DNA from: Methanothrix sp.
GTDB taxonomy: Archaea; Halobacteriota; Methanosarcinia; Methanotrichales; Methanotrichaceae
Length of the DNA: 11,758 nucleotides
Assembly: GCA_023229165.1 (NCBI GenBank)
Contig: JALNZQ010000065.1
Coordinates: forward strand, 1-11,758
Direction of reading: 5' to 3'
Part shown: piece by piece, positions 1 through 6,159 of the stretch
Position numbering within the stretch: position 1 is the first letter of the stretch
Layout of the letters: each line of letters opens with the position of its first letter
Notes under the pieces: generated by a model
Seen by the model: only the letters and a program-made list of their open reading frames with translations
Told to the model about the DNA's origin: nothing
Databases searched by the model: none
Made by a program: the position numbers and the translations under genes

Positions 1-468
1 GTCGAAAGGTGGGGTGGTGGCATCAATCTTGTTCATGCCTACGATAAGCTGGCTGACACCCAGTGTCCTGGAAAGGAAGACGTGCTCCTTGGTCTGAGCC
101 ATGACGCCGTCCGGGACGGCCACGATCAGCACCGCGGCATCAGCCTGGCTGGCACCGGTGATCATGTTCTTTACGAAGTCCCTGTGACCGGGGCAGTCCA
201 CCACGGTAAAGTAGAACTTAGCGGTATCGAAGCGGTGATGGGCGATATCAATGGTAACGCCCCTCTCGCGCTCTTCCTTCAGGCTATCCATGACCCAGGC
301 GAACTCGAAGGTTGCCTTTCCCTTGGATGCCGCTTCTTTCTTGTACTCATCAATGACGTGCGCATCCACAGCACCCGTCTCAAACATCAATCTGCCTACG
401 GTCGTCGACTTGCCGTGGTCGACGTGTCCTATAAATGCTAGATTGAGGTGTGGCTTTACATCTGCCAT
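1..468 (-). CDS. tuf: Translation elongation factor 1-alpha (EF-1A), N-terminal part, cut by window edge
   Basis: EF-1A is the GTPase that carries aminoacyl-tRNA to the ribosomal A site. Translating the minus strand from the ATG at 466-468 gives 156 codons with no stop before the window edge. All G-domain motifs expected in this part are present: G1 GHVDHGKST (residues 14-22), G2 RGVT (69-72), G3 DCPGH (91-95) and G4 NKID (146-149). The archaeal/eukaryotic-type segments FAWVMDSLKEERERG and FVKNMITGASQADAA are also there. The family is about 420-430 aa, so roughly the first third is seen. The start is fixed by a GGAGG Shine-Dalgarno at 478-482, 9 nt upstream. The gene lies 75 nt downstream of EF-2 on the same strand, so co-transcription is likely. 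The assignment is very secure. Confidence 0.97.
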   Translation of the reverse strand, partial: MADVKPHLNLAFIGHVDHGKSTTVGRLMFETGAVDAHVIDEYKKEAASKGKATFEFAWVMDSLKEERERGVTIDIAHHRFDTAKFYFTVVDCPGHRDFVKNMITGASQADAAVLIVAVPDGVMAQTKEHVFLSRTLGVSQLIVGMNKIDATTPPFD

Positions 469-477
469 AATTTATTT

Positions 478-482
478 CCTCC
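478..482 (-). promoter_or_regulatory. Shine-Dalgarno of EF-1A
   Basis: On the minus strand GGAGG lies 9 nt before the ATG at 468. It supports that start and fits either re-initiation after EF-2 or initiation on a separate message. Confidence 0.7.
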
Positions 483-489
483 ACTGGCA

Positions 490-528
490 CTATCTATATT
501 TTTCAGTATTTCTCTTTGTGTTTAATCT
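490..528 (-). promoter_or_regulatory. Possible internal promoter ahead of EF-1A
   Basis: The 75-nt EF-2/EF-1A gap is A+T-rich and holds two minus-strand TATA-like stretches, GATTAAA (527-521) and AAATATAG (about 501-494). Initiation about 25 nt downstream of the first, near 496, would keep the Shine-Dalgarno in the message. Initiation from the second would fall too close to the start codon. This may be an extra promoter boosting EF-1A over EF-2, or simply A+T-rich spacer. Confidence 0.3.
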
Positions 529-543
529 TTTCGAAGGTCGCAC

Positions 544-2739
544 TTAAACAACCTTCAGGTAATCGGAAGGCTTGGGCATCTCAGGCTTTAAGCCCTTCCT
601 GGTTCGGATCTGCTTGACTGTTTCTTGCAGCAGGTTAGCAGGCAAGGGTTCAAAGCCGGCGAACTCCGAGGACCAGAGGGCTCTCCCTTCGGTGGCCGAC
701 CTTATGGCCCCGGAGAATCCGAACATCTGAGCCACAGGCATCTTGGATTTAAGGATTATCATATCGCCCTGGCTGTCCATGTTCAGGATAACGCCTCTCC
801 TTCCCTGGATCTCAGACATGGCTCCACCCATTTGATCCTGAGGCACCTGTATAAAGACATTCTGGAAGGGCTCCAATAAAACCGGATTCGCCATAAGTAT
901 TCCAGCCTGCACGGCTTGCCTGACCGCCGGAATGACCTGGGCGGGACCGCGGTGCACGGCATCCTCGTGCAGCTTTACATCCATGAGCTTGGCTTTTATG
1001 CCCTGCGCCGGTTCCCTGCAGATCGGGCCGTTCTTGAGCGCCTCCTCAAAGCCCTCTAATATGAGTTCCATGGTCTCCCTCAGGTACTGGATACCCTTGG
1101 TCATGTTGAGCAGTACATTGGTGCCGAAATATCCGACAATGCTCCTCGCCTCATCTTTTTCCATGCCGTTATCGATGAGAACCTTCCTGCGCTCAACCTC
1201 TTCCATCTTCATGCTGATCTTGCCCTCTTTCAAGGCCTCGATCACGCCCAGTTCCAGGGGCTCAAACTCGATGTAGAAGCGGTTGTGGTGGTTGGGTGAC
1301 TTTCCTTCCACGGGCCCGGCTTTGCCGCCGACGGACTCACGGTAGACTACTATTGGTGGAGAGGTCTTCAGCTCCACGCCGCGATCACGTTGCATCCTCG
1401 TTACAGTGACGTCCAGATGCAGTTCGCCCATGCCGGCCAGGAGGTGCTCGCCGGTTTCCTCGTTGATGGTAACCTGCAGGGTCGGATCCTCTTTGGCGAT
1501 CTGCCTTAGGACCTCTACAACCTTTGGCAGGTCGCGAGTGTTTTTGGCCTCGACGGCTACAGTCATAACCGGTTCGGAGACGTGCTTGATCTGCTCGAAG
1601 GGCGTCATGTCCTGTTCCGAAGAGACGGTAGATCCTACAATGGCATCTCGTAGACCTGTGACTGCCGCGATGTTTCCGGCCGGTATCTCCTCTACCTCAA
1701 CCCTCTCCGCACCCATGACAATGCCAGTCTGCTGAATGCGGTTGGTATTGACCACACCGGATACATACAGCTCCATGCCGCGATGCAAGGTTCCTGAGAA
1801 GAGCCTTCCCGTGGCCACTTCGCCAGCATGCGGGTCGACCTTTATCTTGTTGATCATGAAAGCGACTGGTCCCTTAGGATCGCAGGTCGCCATGGCCCGT
1901 CCCACATCACTATCCCAATTGCCGTGCCATATGACCTTAACCCGCTCCTTTTGGGCATCGATGGGGCTGGGCAAGAATTTGACGACCATATCGTTTACGG
2001 CTATATAAAGCGGGACCTTCTCGGCCAGCTCCTTCATCTTTCCTGCCCGGCAGTATTCGACGACCTGCTCAAAGCCGATGCCAGTCTTCTTCATCTGGGG
2101 CACGCTGATGGCCCAATTGTAGAGAGCAGAACCAAAGGCGATATTTCCCTTAGAAGCATCCAGCTTCCAGCCGGCTCTATATTTCGCATCATCCATTCCT
2201 TGGATGAGCTTGTTGACATTGTCAATGACCTTGCCCAGGCGCATGGCCATATCTTTCGGCTCAACTTTCAGCTCATTGATCATGCGGTCCACTTTATTAA
2301 CGAACAGGACCGGCCTGACACCCTCCTTCAGAGCCTGCCGCAGCACGGTCTCCGTCTGGGGCATGGCACCCTCAACAGCATCCACTACAACCACAGCGCC
2401 ATCCACGGCCCGCATGGCCCGAGTGACGTCGCCTCCAAAGTCCACGTGGCCGGGAGTATCAATCATGTTGATGAGAAATTCCTTGCCGTCTATCTCGTGA
2501 ACCATGGATACATTGGCCGCATCGATAGTAATTCCGCGCGCCTGCTCCAGGGGATCGAAATCCATGAAGAGCTGCTTGCCTGCCAGTTCCATGGAGATCA
2601 TGCCTGCGCCTCCCAGAAGGTTATCAGAAAGGGTTGTCTTGCCGTGATCAATATGTGCCACGATTCCGATGTTCCGGATAAACTCAGGCTTGTCCATCAG
2701 AGTCGTTACACGTTCTGCTATTTTCTTCCTCTTGCCCAT
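544..2739 (-). CDS. fusA: Translation elongation factor 2 (EF-2)
   Basis: EF-2 is the ribosomal translocase GTPase; this one is 731 aa, the usual archaeal length. The G domain shows G1 AHIDHGKTT (28-36), G2 RGIT (68-71), G3 DTPGH (94-98) and G4 NKVD (148-151). Near the C-terminus, LHEDAVHRGPAQ carries the histidine (about residue 596) that archaea and eukaryotes convert to diphthamide, so this is EF-2 and not bacterial EF-G. I chose the ATG at 2737-2739 because the protein then begins MGKRKKIAERV as archaeal EF-2 does, with GAGG at 2746-2749 six nt upstream. A TTG at 2805 would add 22 residues with no family resemblance. The gene is first in the EF-2/EF-1A unit, divergent from aspartate kinase. 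Confidence 0.98.
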   Translation of the reverse strand: MGKRKKIAERVTTLMDKPEFIRNIGIVAHIDHGKTTLSDNLLGGAGMISMELAGKQLFMDFDPLEQARGITIDAANVSMVHEIDGKEFLINMIDTPGHVDFGGDVTRAMRAVDGAVVVVDAVEGAMPQTETVLRQALKEGVRPVLFVNKVDRMINELKVEPKDMAMRLGKVIDNVNKLIQGMDDAKYRAGWKLDASKGNIAFGSALYNWAISVPQMKKTGIGFEQVVEYCRAGKMKELAEKVPLYIAVNDMVVKFLPSPIDAQKERVKVIWHGNWDSDVGRAMATCDPKGPVAFMINKIKVDPHAGEVATGRLFSGTLHRGMELYVSGVVNTNRIQQTGIVMGAERVEVEEIPAGNIAAVTGLRDAIVGSTVSSEQDMTPFEQIKHVSEPVMTVAVEAKNTRDLPKVVEVLRQIAKEDPTLQVTINEETGEHLLAGMGELHLDVTVTRMQRDRGVELKTSPPIVVYRESVGGKAGPVEGKSPNHHNRFYIEFEPLELGVIEALKEGKISMKMEEVERRKVLIDNGMEKDEARSIVGYFGTNVLLNMTKGIQYLRETMELILEGFEEALKNGPICREPAQGIKAKLMDVKLHEDAVHRGPAQVIPAVRQAVQAGILMANPVLLEPFQNVFIQVPQDQMGGAMSEIQGRRGVILNMDSQGDMIILKSKMPVAQMFGFSGAIRSATEGRALWSSEFAGFEPLPANLLQETVKQIRTRKGLKPEMPKPSDYLKVV

Positions 2740-2745
2740 AATACG

Positions 2746-2749
2746 CCTC
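2746..2749 (-). promoter_or_regulatory. Shine-Dalgarno deciding the EF-2 start
   Basis: Minus-strand GAGG lies six nt before the ATG at 2739. It favours that start over the in-frame TTG at 2805. Confidence 0.6.
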
Positions 2750-2782
2750 GCGAAGTTTAAGATAAAGATTAAATCCAGACTA

Positions 2783-2804
2783 GGACTCAGATTCCTCGGA
2801 CTCA
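2783..2804. repeat. Short direct repeat at the EF-2 start-of-transcription region
   Basis: GGACTCA occurs at 2783-2789 and again at 2798-2804, a 15-nt period (TGAGTCC twice on the EF-2 strand). Both copies lie just downstream of the proposed EF-2 TATA box, where a repressor would compete with the polymerase. The role is inference; two 7-mers can also recur by chance. Confidence 0.3.
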
Positions 2805-2807
2805 ATC

Positions 2808-2816
2808 TATTTAAGC
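2808..2816 (-). promoter_or_regulatory. TATA box (box A) of the EF-2/EF-1A unit
   Basis: The minus strand reads GCTTAAATA, close to the archaeal TTTAWATA consensus. Initiation about 25 nt downstream would fall near 2786, giving a leader of about 45 nt that includes the EF-2 Shine-Dalgarno. Confidence 0.5.
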
Positions 2817-2860
2817 CTTCGGCCTTCTCAGGGCGGTTTCAAAATCGAATTTGACGCGAA

Positions 2861-2887
2861 TTTATAATTATGGATAAAGCTTAAATC
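2861..2887 (+). promoter_or_regulatory. TATA region of aspartate kinase
   Basis: Two candidate boxes are visible: TTTATAATT (2861-2869) and CTTAAATC (2880-2887). The first predicts initiation near 2891 and a leader of about 30 nt; the second predicts a nearly leaderless message. No convincing Shine-Dalgarno precedes the ATG at 2920, which fits a short or absent leader. Confidence 0.45.
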
Positions 2888-2919
2888 GCCGCGAGAAAAG
2901 CAGCTGTACGGTTTTTACG

Positions 2920-4314
2920 ATGGCGCGCTTGGTAATGAAGTTTGGTGGTGTTTCCGTTGCTGATGGAAACAGACTGCGGCATGTTGGAGATCTTGTCTTG
3001 CATTTTAACCGCGACAATGAGATAGTCCTGGTTACCTCCGCCCTGCAAGGCGTCACTGACGACCTGCTGGCGTGTGCCAGAAAAGCGGCAAAAGAGGGAA
3101 ATGTCTCAGAAGTGATCGATTTTATAGAGAAGCTAACGGATAGGCACAATCAGGCCATAACTGATGCCATAAAAGATCCTCAAATCGCCAAAGAGATCAG
3201 TGAGACGATATCGAATAAGCTGTCTGAGCTTGAAAAAGCCTACATAGGCATCTGCTACCTGGGTGAGCTTACCGCACGCTCTCTTGATTATATATCCAGC
3301 TATGGCGAGCAACTGGCGGCACCCATTCTGGCCGGAGTCTTAAGAGATATGGGCATACCCTCCCAGCACTATACCGGCTCAGAGGCAGGAATTGTCACAG
3401 ACAGCAATTATGGCGACTGCAGGCCCCTGGAGAAGACTTACAATTTGATTCCCCAAAGGCTCTTGCCGCTCAAGGGCGTTCCCGTGGTCACTGGCTTCAT
3501 TGCCAAGGACGAAAAGGGCACCATTACCACCCTTGGCCGTGGCGGCTCGGATCTGTCCGCCTCGCTCATAGGAGCGGCCATTGATGCCGATGAGATCTGG
3601 TTCTGGAAGGAGACCTATGGCATCATGACCACAGATCCCAAGATCGTGCCCGAGGCCAGGTCCATTCCCACCATCTCCTACCGGGAGGCCATGGAGCTGT
3701 CTAACTTCGGGGCCAAGGTCCTGCACCCCCGCTCTATTGAGCCCGCCATCCGAAAGGGCATACCTGTGCGCGTCAAATGCACCTTCGATCCCGATATTCC
3801 CGGCACTTTGATCGTGCATGAAGATGTACCAAAAGCAGATGTAATAAAGGCAGTTACACTGCACAAGAATGTGGCTCTGCTCAACATTTCGGGCGCAGGC
3901 ATGATTGGAACGCTTGGCGTCGCAGCCCGCGCTTTTTCTGCCCTGGCCAAGGCTGGCATCAATATCGTTATGATCAGCCAGGGATCGTCCGAGGTCAATA
4001 TATCCATAATCATTGAGGAGCGGCAGGTGGAAAAGGCCGAAGACGCCCTGAGAGCAGAGTTTCCCAGAGATTTGGTCAAGGAGATATCACACGACCATGA
4101 TGTCTGCGCCGTGGCGGTTGTGGGCGCAGGAATGGCGGGCACTCCGGGCGTGGCTGCACGAGTCTTCAAGGCCATGGGCGCGGCCAAGATAAATGTGGTC
4201 ATGATCAGCCAGGCATCGGGTCAGCTTAACATATCCTTCGTGGTCGCCTCCAAGGATGCTGAACAGGCGGTAAGAGAGCTGCACCGTGAGTTTTTCCTGG
4301 GAGGAGAGGCATGA
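2920..4314 (+). CDS. lysC: Aspartate kinase with two C-terminal ACT domains
   Basis: Aspartate kinase phosphorylates L-aspartate to aspartyl-4-phosphate, the entry step to lysine, threonine, methionine and isoleucine. The 464-aa protein has an amino-acid-kinase domain (about 1-300) with KFGGVSVAD (7-15), the GRGGSD loop (206-211) and FGAKVLHPRSIEPA (263-276). Two tandem ACT domains follow (about 312-370 and 392-455). They resemble each other closely (GAGMIGTLGVAARAF and GAGMAGTPGVAARVF, each followed by an INxVMISQ segment) and are the usual site of feedback binding by pathway end products. Two departures from the common pattern are visible: valine for threonine in KFGGTS, and WKETYGIMTTDP where many family members have WTDVDGVMTADP. 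The stop overlaps the purM start (ATGA), implying translational coupling. Monofunctional; no homoserine dehydrogenase domain is attached. Confidence 0.95.
   Translation: MARLVMKFGGVSVADGNRLRHVGDLVLHFNRDNEIVLVTSALQGVTDDLLACARKAAKEGNVSEVIDFIEKLTDRHNQAITDAIKDPQIAKEISETISNKLSELEKAYIGICYLGELTARSLDYISSYGEQLAAPILAGVLRDMGIPSQHYTGSEAGIVTDSNYGDCRPLEKTYNLIPQRLLPLKGVPVVTGFIAKDEKGTITTLGRGGSDLSASLIGAAIDADEIWFWKETYGIMTTDPKIVPEARSIPTISYREAMELSNFGAKVLHPRSIEPAIRKGIPVRVKCTFDPDIPGTLIVHEDVPKADVIKAVTLHKNVALLNISGAGMIGTLGVAARAFSALAKAGINIVMISQGSSEVNISIIIEERQVEKAEDALRAEFPRDLVKEISHDHDVCAVAVVGAGMAGTPGVAARVFKAMGAAKINVVMISQASGQLNISFVVASKDAEQAVRELHREFFLGGEA
4300..4304 (+). promoter_or_regulatory. Shine-Dalgarno of purM inside the end of the aspartate kinase gene
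   Basis: GGAGG lies six nt upstream of the purM ATG at 4311, within the last codons of aspartate kinase. It supports coupled translation across the ATGA overlap. Confidence 0.65.
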
Positions 4315-5306
4315 GGAGGCTGACGTACGCACAGGCGGGCGTGGATATTCACCAGGAGAATAGATCCATTGATGCCATGAAAGCCGTGCTGACGACTAAA
4401 CGCAAGGGCTTCGGAGCGCCCATGACCGAAATAGGTCACTACGCCGGACTCCTGGATATGGGAAGCTTTGCCCTGGCCATGACCACGGATGGTGTGGGCT
4501 CCAAGGTTCTCATTGCCAATGCTATTTCCAAGTGGGATACGATCGGCATCGACTGCATCGCCATGAATGTCAACGACCTTTATGCCATAGGAGCCGAGCC
4601 CATTGCCTTTGTGGACTATCTGGCCGTAGAAAAAGTGGATCCGGATAGAGCAGCGCAGATTGCGATAGGCCTTCGCAAAGGCGCCGAGATATCCAATATG
4701 ACCATCGTGGGAGGGGAGACGGCTTCCTTGCCGGAGATCATTCGGGGCTTCGACCTGGCAGGCACTGCCATCGGAATCGTGGACAAGGACAAGGTGGTGA
4801 CGGGCGAGAAGATCCAGAAGGGTGACACACTGGTAGGAGTGCCCGGCAGCGGCCTGCACAGCAACGGCTACACTTTGGCCCGGCGTATCATTGCCGAGTC
4901 CAAGTATACCTATTTCGACCAGATGCCCGGCGGGAAAAATACCATTGGAGAAGAACTTCTTACCCCCACACGGATCTACCCCGAGATCGTGGAGCTGGTG
5001 CGGGAGTGCGATGTGCACGGCCTCGCCCACATCACCGGCTCGGGCCTTCTCAAGCTGCGCCGCATCTCTCAATTGGGCTTTGAGATCACCGATCCCCTGG
5101 AGCCGCAGCCCATCTTCCCATTCCTGCAGGAGCTGGGCAATGTGGATGAAGACGAGATGTACCGCACATTCAACATGGGCATGGGCTTCGTGGTCGTAGT
5201 AGCCGAAGATGAGGCTCAAAAGGCCTGCCGCATCATGGGCCCCGGCGCAAGGGTAATCGGATCGATTGTAAAAGAGGGAATAAAAGCAGGCCGCATGACC
5301 TTCTAG
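4311..5306 (+). CDS. purM: Phosphoribosylformylglycinamidine cyclo-ligase (AIR synthetase)
   Basis: PurM closes the imidazole ring of purines: ATP-dependent conversion of formylglycinamidine ribonucleotide to aminoimidazole ribonucleotide in the cytoplasm. The 331-aa protein is of normal length and begins with the characteristic YAQAGVDI. Family motifs in order are TTDGVGSK (58-65), MNVNDLYAIGAEP (85-97), GGETASLPE (134-142), GLHSNGYTL (181-189), HITGSGLLK (240-248) and FNMGMGFVVVV (287-297). The start is set by the ATGA overlap with aspartate kinase and the GGAGG six nt upstream. The two genes form an operon although they belong to different pathways. The gene ends convergently against the CooC-like gene, and the two stop codons both lie inside one CTAG. 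Confidence 0.97.
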   Translation: MRRLTYAQAGVDIHQENRSIDAMKAVLTTKRKGFGAPMTEIGHYAGLLDMGSFALAMTTDGVGSKVLIANAISKWDTIGIDCIAMNVNDLYAIGAEPIAFVDYLAVEKVDPDRAAQIAIGLRKGAEISNMTIVGGETASLPEIIRGFDLAGTAIGIVDKDKVVTGEKIQKGDTLVGVPGSGLHSNGYTLARRIIAESKYTYFDQMPGGKNTIGEELLTPTRIYPEIVELVRECDVHGLAHITGSGLLKLRRISQLGFEITDPLEPQPIFPFLQELGNVDEDEMYRTFNMGMGFVVVVAEDEAQKACRIMGPGARVIGSIVKEGIKAGRMTF

Positions 5307-5322
5307 GCCGGCTGCTTTTTTT
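5282..5322. terminator. Possible bidirectional terminator at the purM/cooC convergence
   Basis: AAAAGCAG (5282-5289) is the reverse complement of CTGCTTTT (5312-5319), with additional GCC/GGC pairing possible inside the loop. On the plus strand the right arm runs into seven T's (5316-5322). On the minus strand the left arm yields a shorter T run. The element spans both stop codons, so each gene would end inside the other's 3' end. Archaeal termination depends mainly on the T tract, so the hairpin may be secondary. Confidence 0.45.
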
Positions 5323-6073
5323 CGCCGAACATCTCTTCTAATTTGGTCTTTATCTTTCGAATGGACTCTACCGCCGGACATTTTGCATCGATGGGCGGCT
5401 TTCCGGCCAGGTCCGCTTCTACCAGGCATTTGTCAAAGGGAATGGTCCCCAGGACCGGTATGCCCATCAGCGCCAGCTTCTCGGCCACGGGCCCAGGATT
5501 GTCTGCCTTGTTTATGACGGCGAAGTACCTGGTGATGCCGATCTCCTTGCCCAGATGCATTATCCTCTCCACGGTCTCAATGGATCTCATGCCCGGTTCT
5601 ACCACGGCGATCATGGCGTCAACCCCGCGCGCGGTTGCCCTGCCCAGATGCTCGATGCCCGCTTCCATGTCCAGGATCACCAGATCCTTTTCCCGAACGA
5701 TGACATGCCTGATGAGCGCTTTCACAAACGCATTGGCAGGACACATGCAGCCCGAGCCGCCGGAATCGATGGTGCCCATGACCACCAGCTTGACATTATC
5801 GGGCCCGGTGCAGCCGCACATGGCCACCACATCGTCGACCTTGGGATTCATCTTGAACATGCCGCCGGGCATGCCCGCACGCTCCTGAACCAGGTCTTTG
5901 TGCTCGGTGACGGGCTTGGGTAGATTGGGAATTCCCAGAGCAGAGCCCAGATTCATGCTCGGGTCCGCGTCAATAGCCAGAACATTGTAGCCGTCGCGGG
6001 CAAAGAGACGGGCTAAGGTGCCGGCCAGGGTGGTCTTGCCCACACCGCCTTTTCCTGAGATTGCAATCTTCAT
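5303..6073 (-). CDS. cooC: CooC-type nickel-insertion ATPase (CO dehydrogenase accessory protein)
   Basis: CooC proteins are MinD/ParA-like cytoplasmic ATPases that help load nickel into the active cluster of CO dehydrogenase. In methanogens that enzyme is part of the acetyl-CoA decarbonylase/synthase complex. The 256-aa protein opens with a deviant Walker A, GKGGVGKTT (7-15), followed by IDADPSMNLGSALG (34-47) and a Walker B-like LVILDMEAGIEHLGR (131-145). A CxC pair at C109/C111 (GSGCMCPANAF) matches the metal-binding CxC of characterised CooC. A second pair, C86/C88 (MCGCTG), is also present. The start at 6073 has GAGG at 6082-6085, eight nt upstream. No CO dehydrogenase gene is in the window, so the client is inferred; a maturation ATPase for another metalloenzyme is the alternative. 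Confidence 0.88.
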   Translation of the reverse strand: MKIAISGKGGVGKTTLAGTLARLFARDGYNVLAIDADPSMNLGSALGIPNLPKPVTEHKDLVQERAGMPGGMFKMNPKVDDVVAMCGCTGPDNVKLVVMGTIDSGGSGCMCPANAFVKALIRHVIVREKDLVILDMEAGIEHLGRATARGVDAMIAVVEPGMRSIETVERIMHLGKEIGITRYFAVINKADNPGPVAEKLALMGIPVLGTIPFDKCLVEADLAGKPPIDAKCPAVESIRKIKTKLEEMFGEKKQPA

Positions 6074-6081
6074 CTTATGAA

Positions 6082-6085
6082 CCTC
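6082..6085 (-). promoter_or_regulatory. Shine-Dalgarno of the CooC-like gene
   Basis: Minus-strand GAGG eight nt before the ATG at 6073 supports the chosen start. Confidence 0.55.
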
Positions 6086-6117
6086 ATGAGAGTGATCAGT
6101 CTTTTCCTAACATGTAT

Positions 6118-6126
6118 GTTTATATC
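6118..6126. promoter_or_regulatory. Overlapping divergent TATA box of cooC and nrdJ
   Basis: The 86-bp region between the two divergent starts has one clear A+T core. It reads TTTATATC on the plus strand (6119-6126) and GATATAAAC on the minus strand, and both are reasonable archaeal TATA boxes. Plus-strand initiation near 6148 leaves only about 12 nt before the nrdJ ATG. Minus-strand initiation near 6097 leaves about 23 nt that include the cooC Shine-Dalgarno. The two promoters may therefore compete for the same TBP site. Confidence 0.5.
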
Positions 6127-6159
6127 GATTCTGTATGATAACAGTAGCGGGGCGCTGCT

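Noticed and set aside
1828..2760. Long open frame (310 codons) antisense to EF-2
   Set aside because: It is the complementary-strand shadow of a highly conserved G+C-rich gene; its product has no recognisable domain and its composition mirrors EF-2 codons.
2740..2805. In-frame upstream extension of EF-2 from a TTG
   Set aside because: The extra 22 residues look unlike any EF-2 N-terminus, and the ATG at 2739 has a Shine-Dalgarno and the family-typical MGKRKK start. The TTG also lies at or upstream of the expected transcription start.
4221..5429. Long open frame (402 codons) antisense to purM and the ends of both neighbours
   Set aside because: It runs across three confidently identified genes, is rich in His, Gly and Ala as shadow frames are, and shows no motif.
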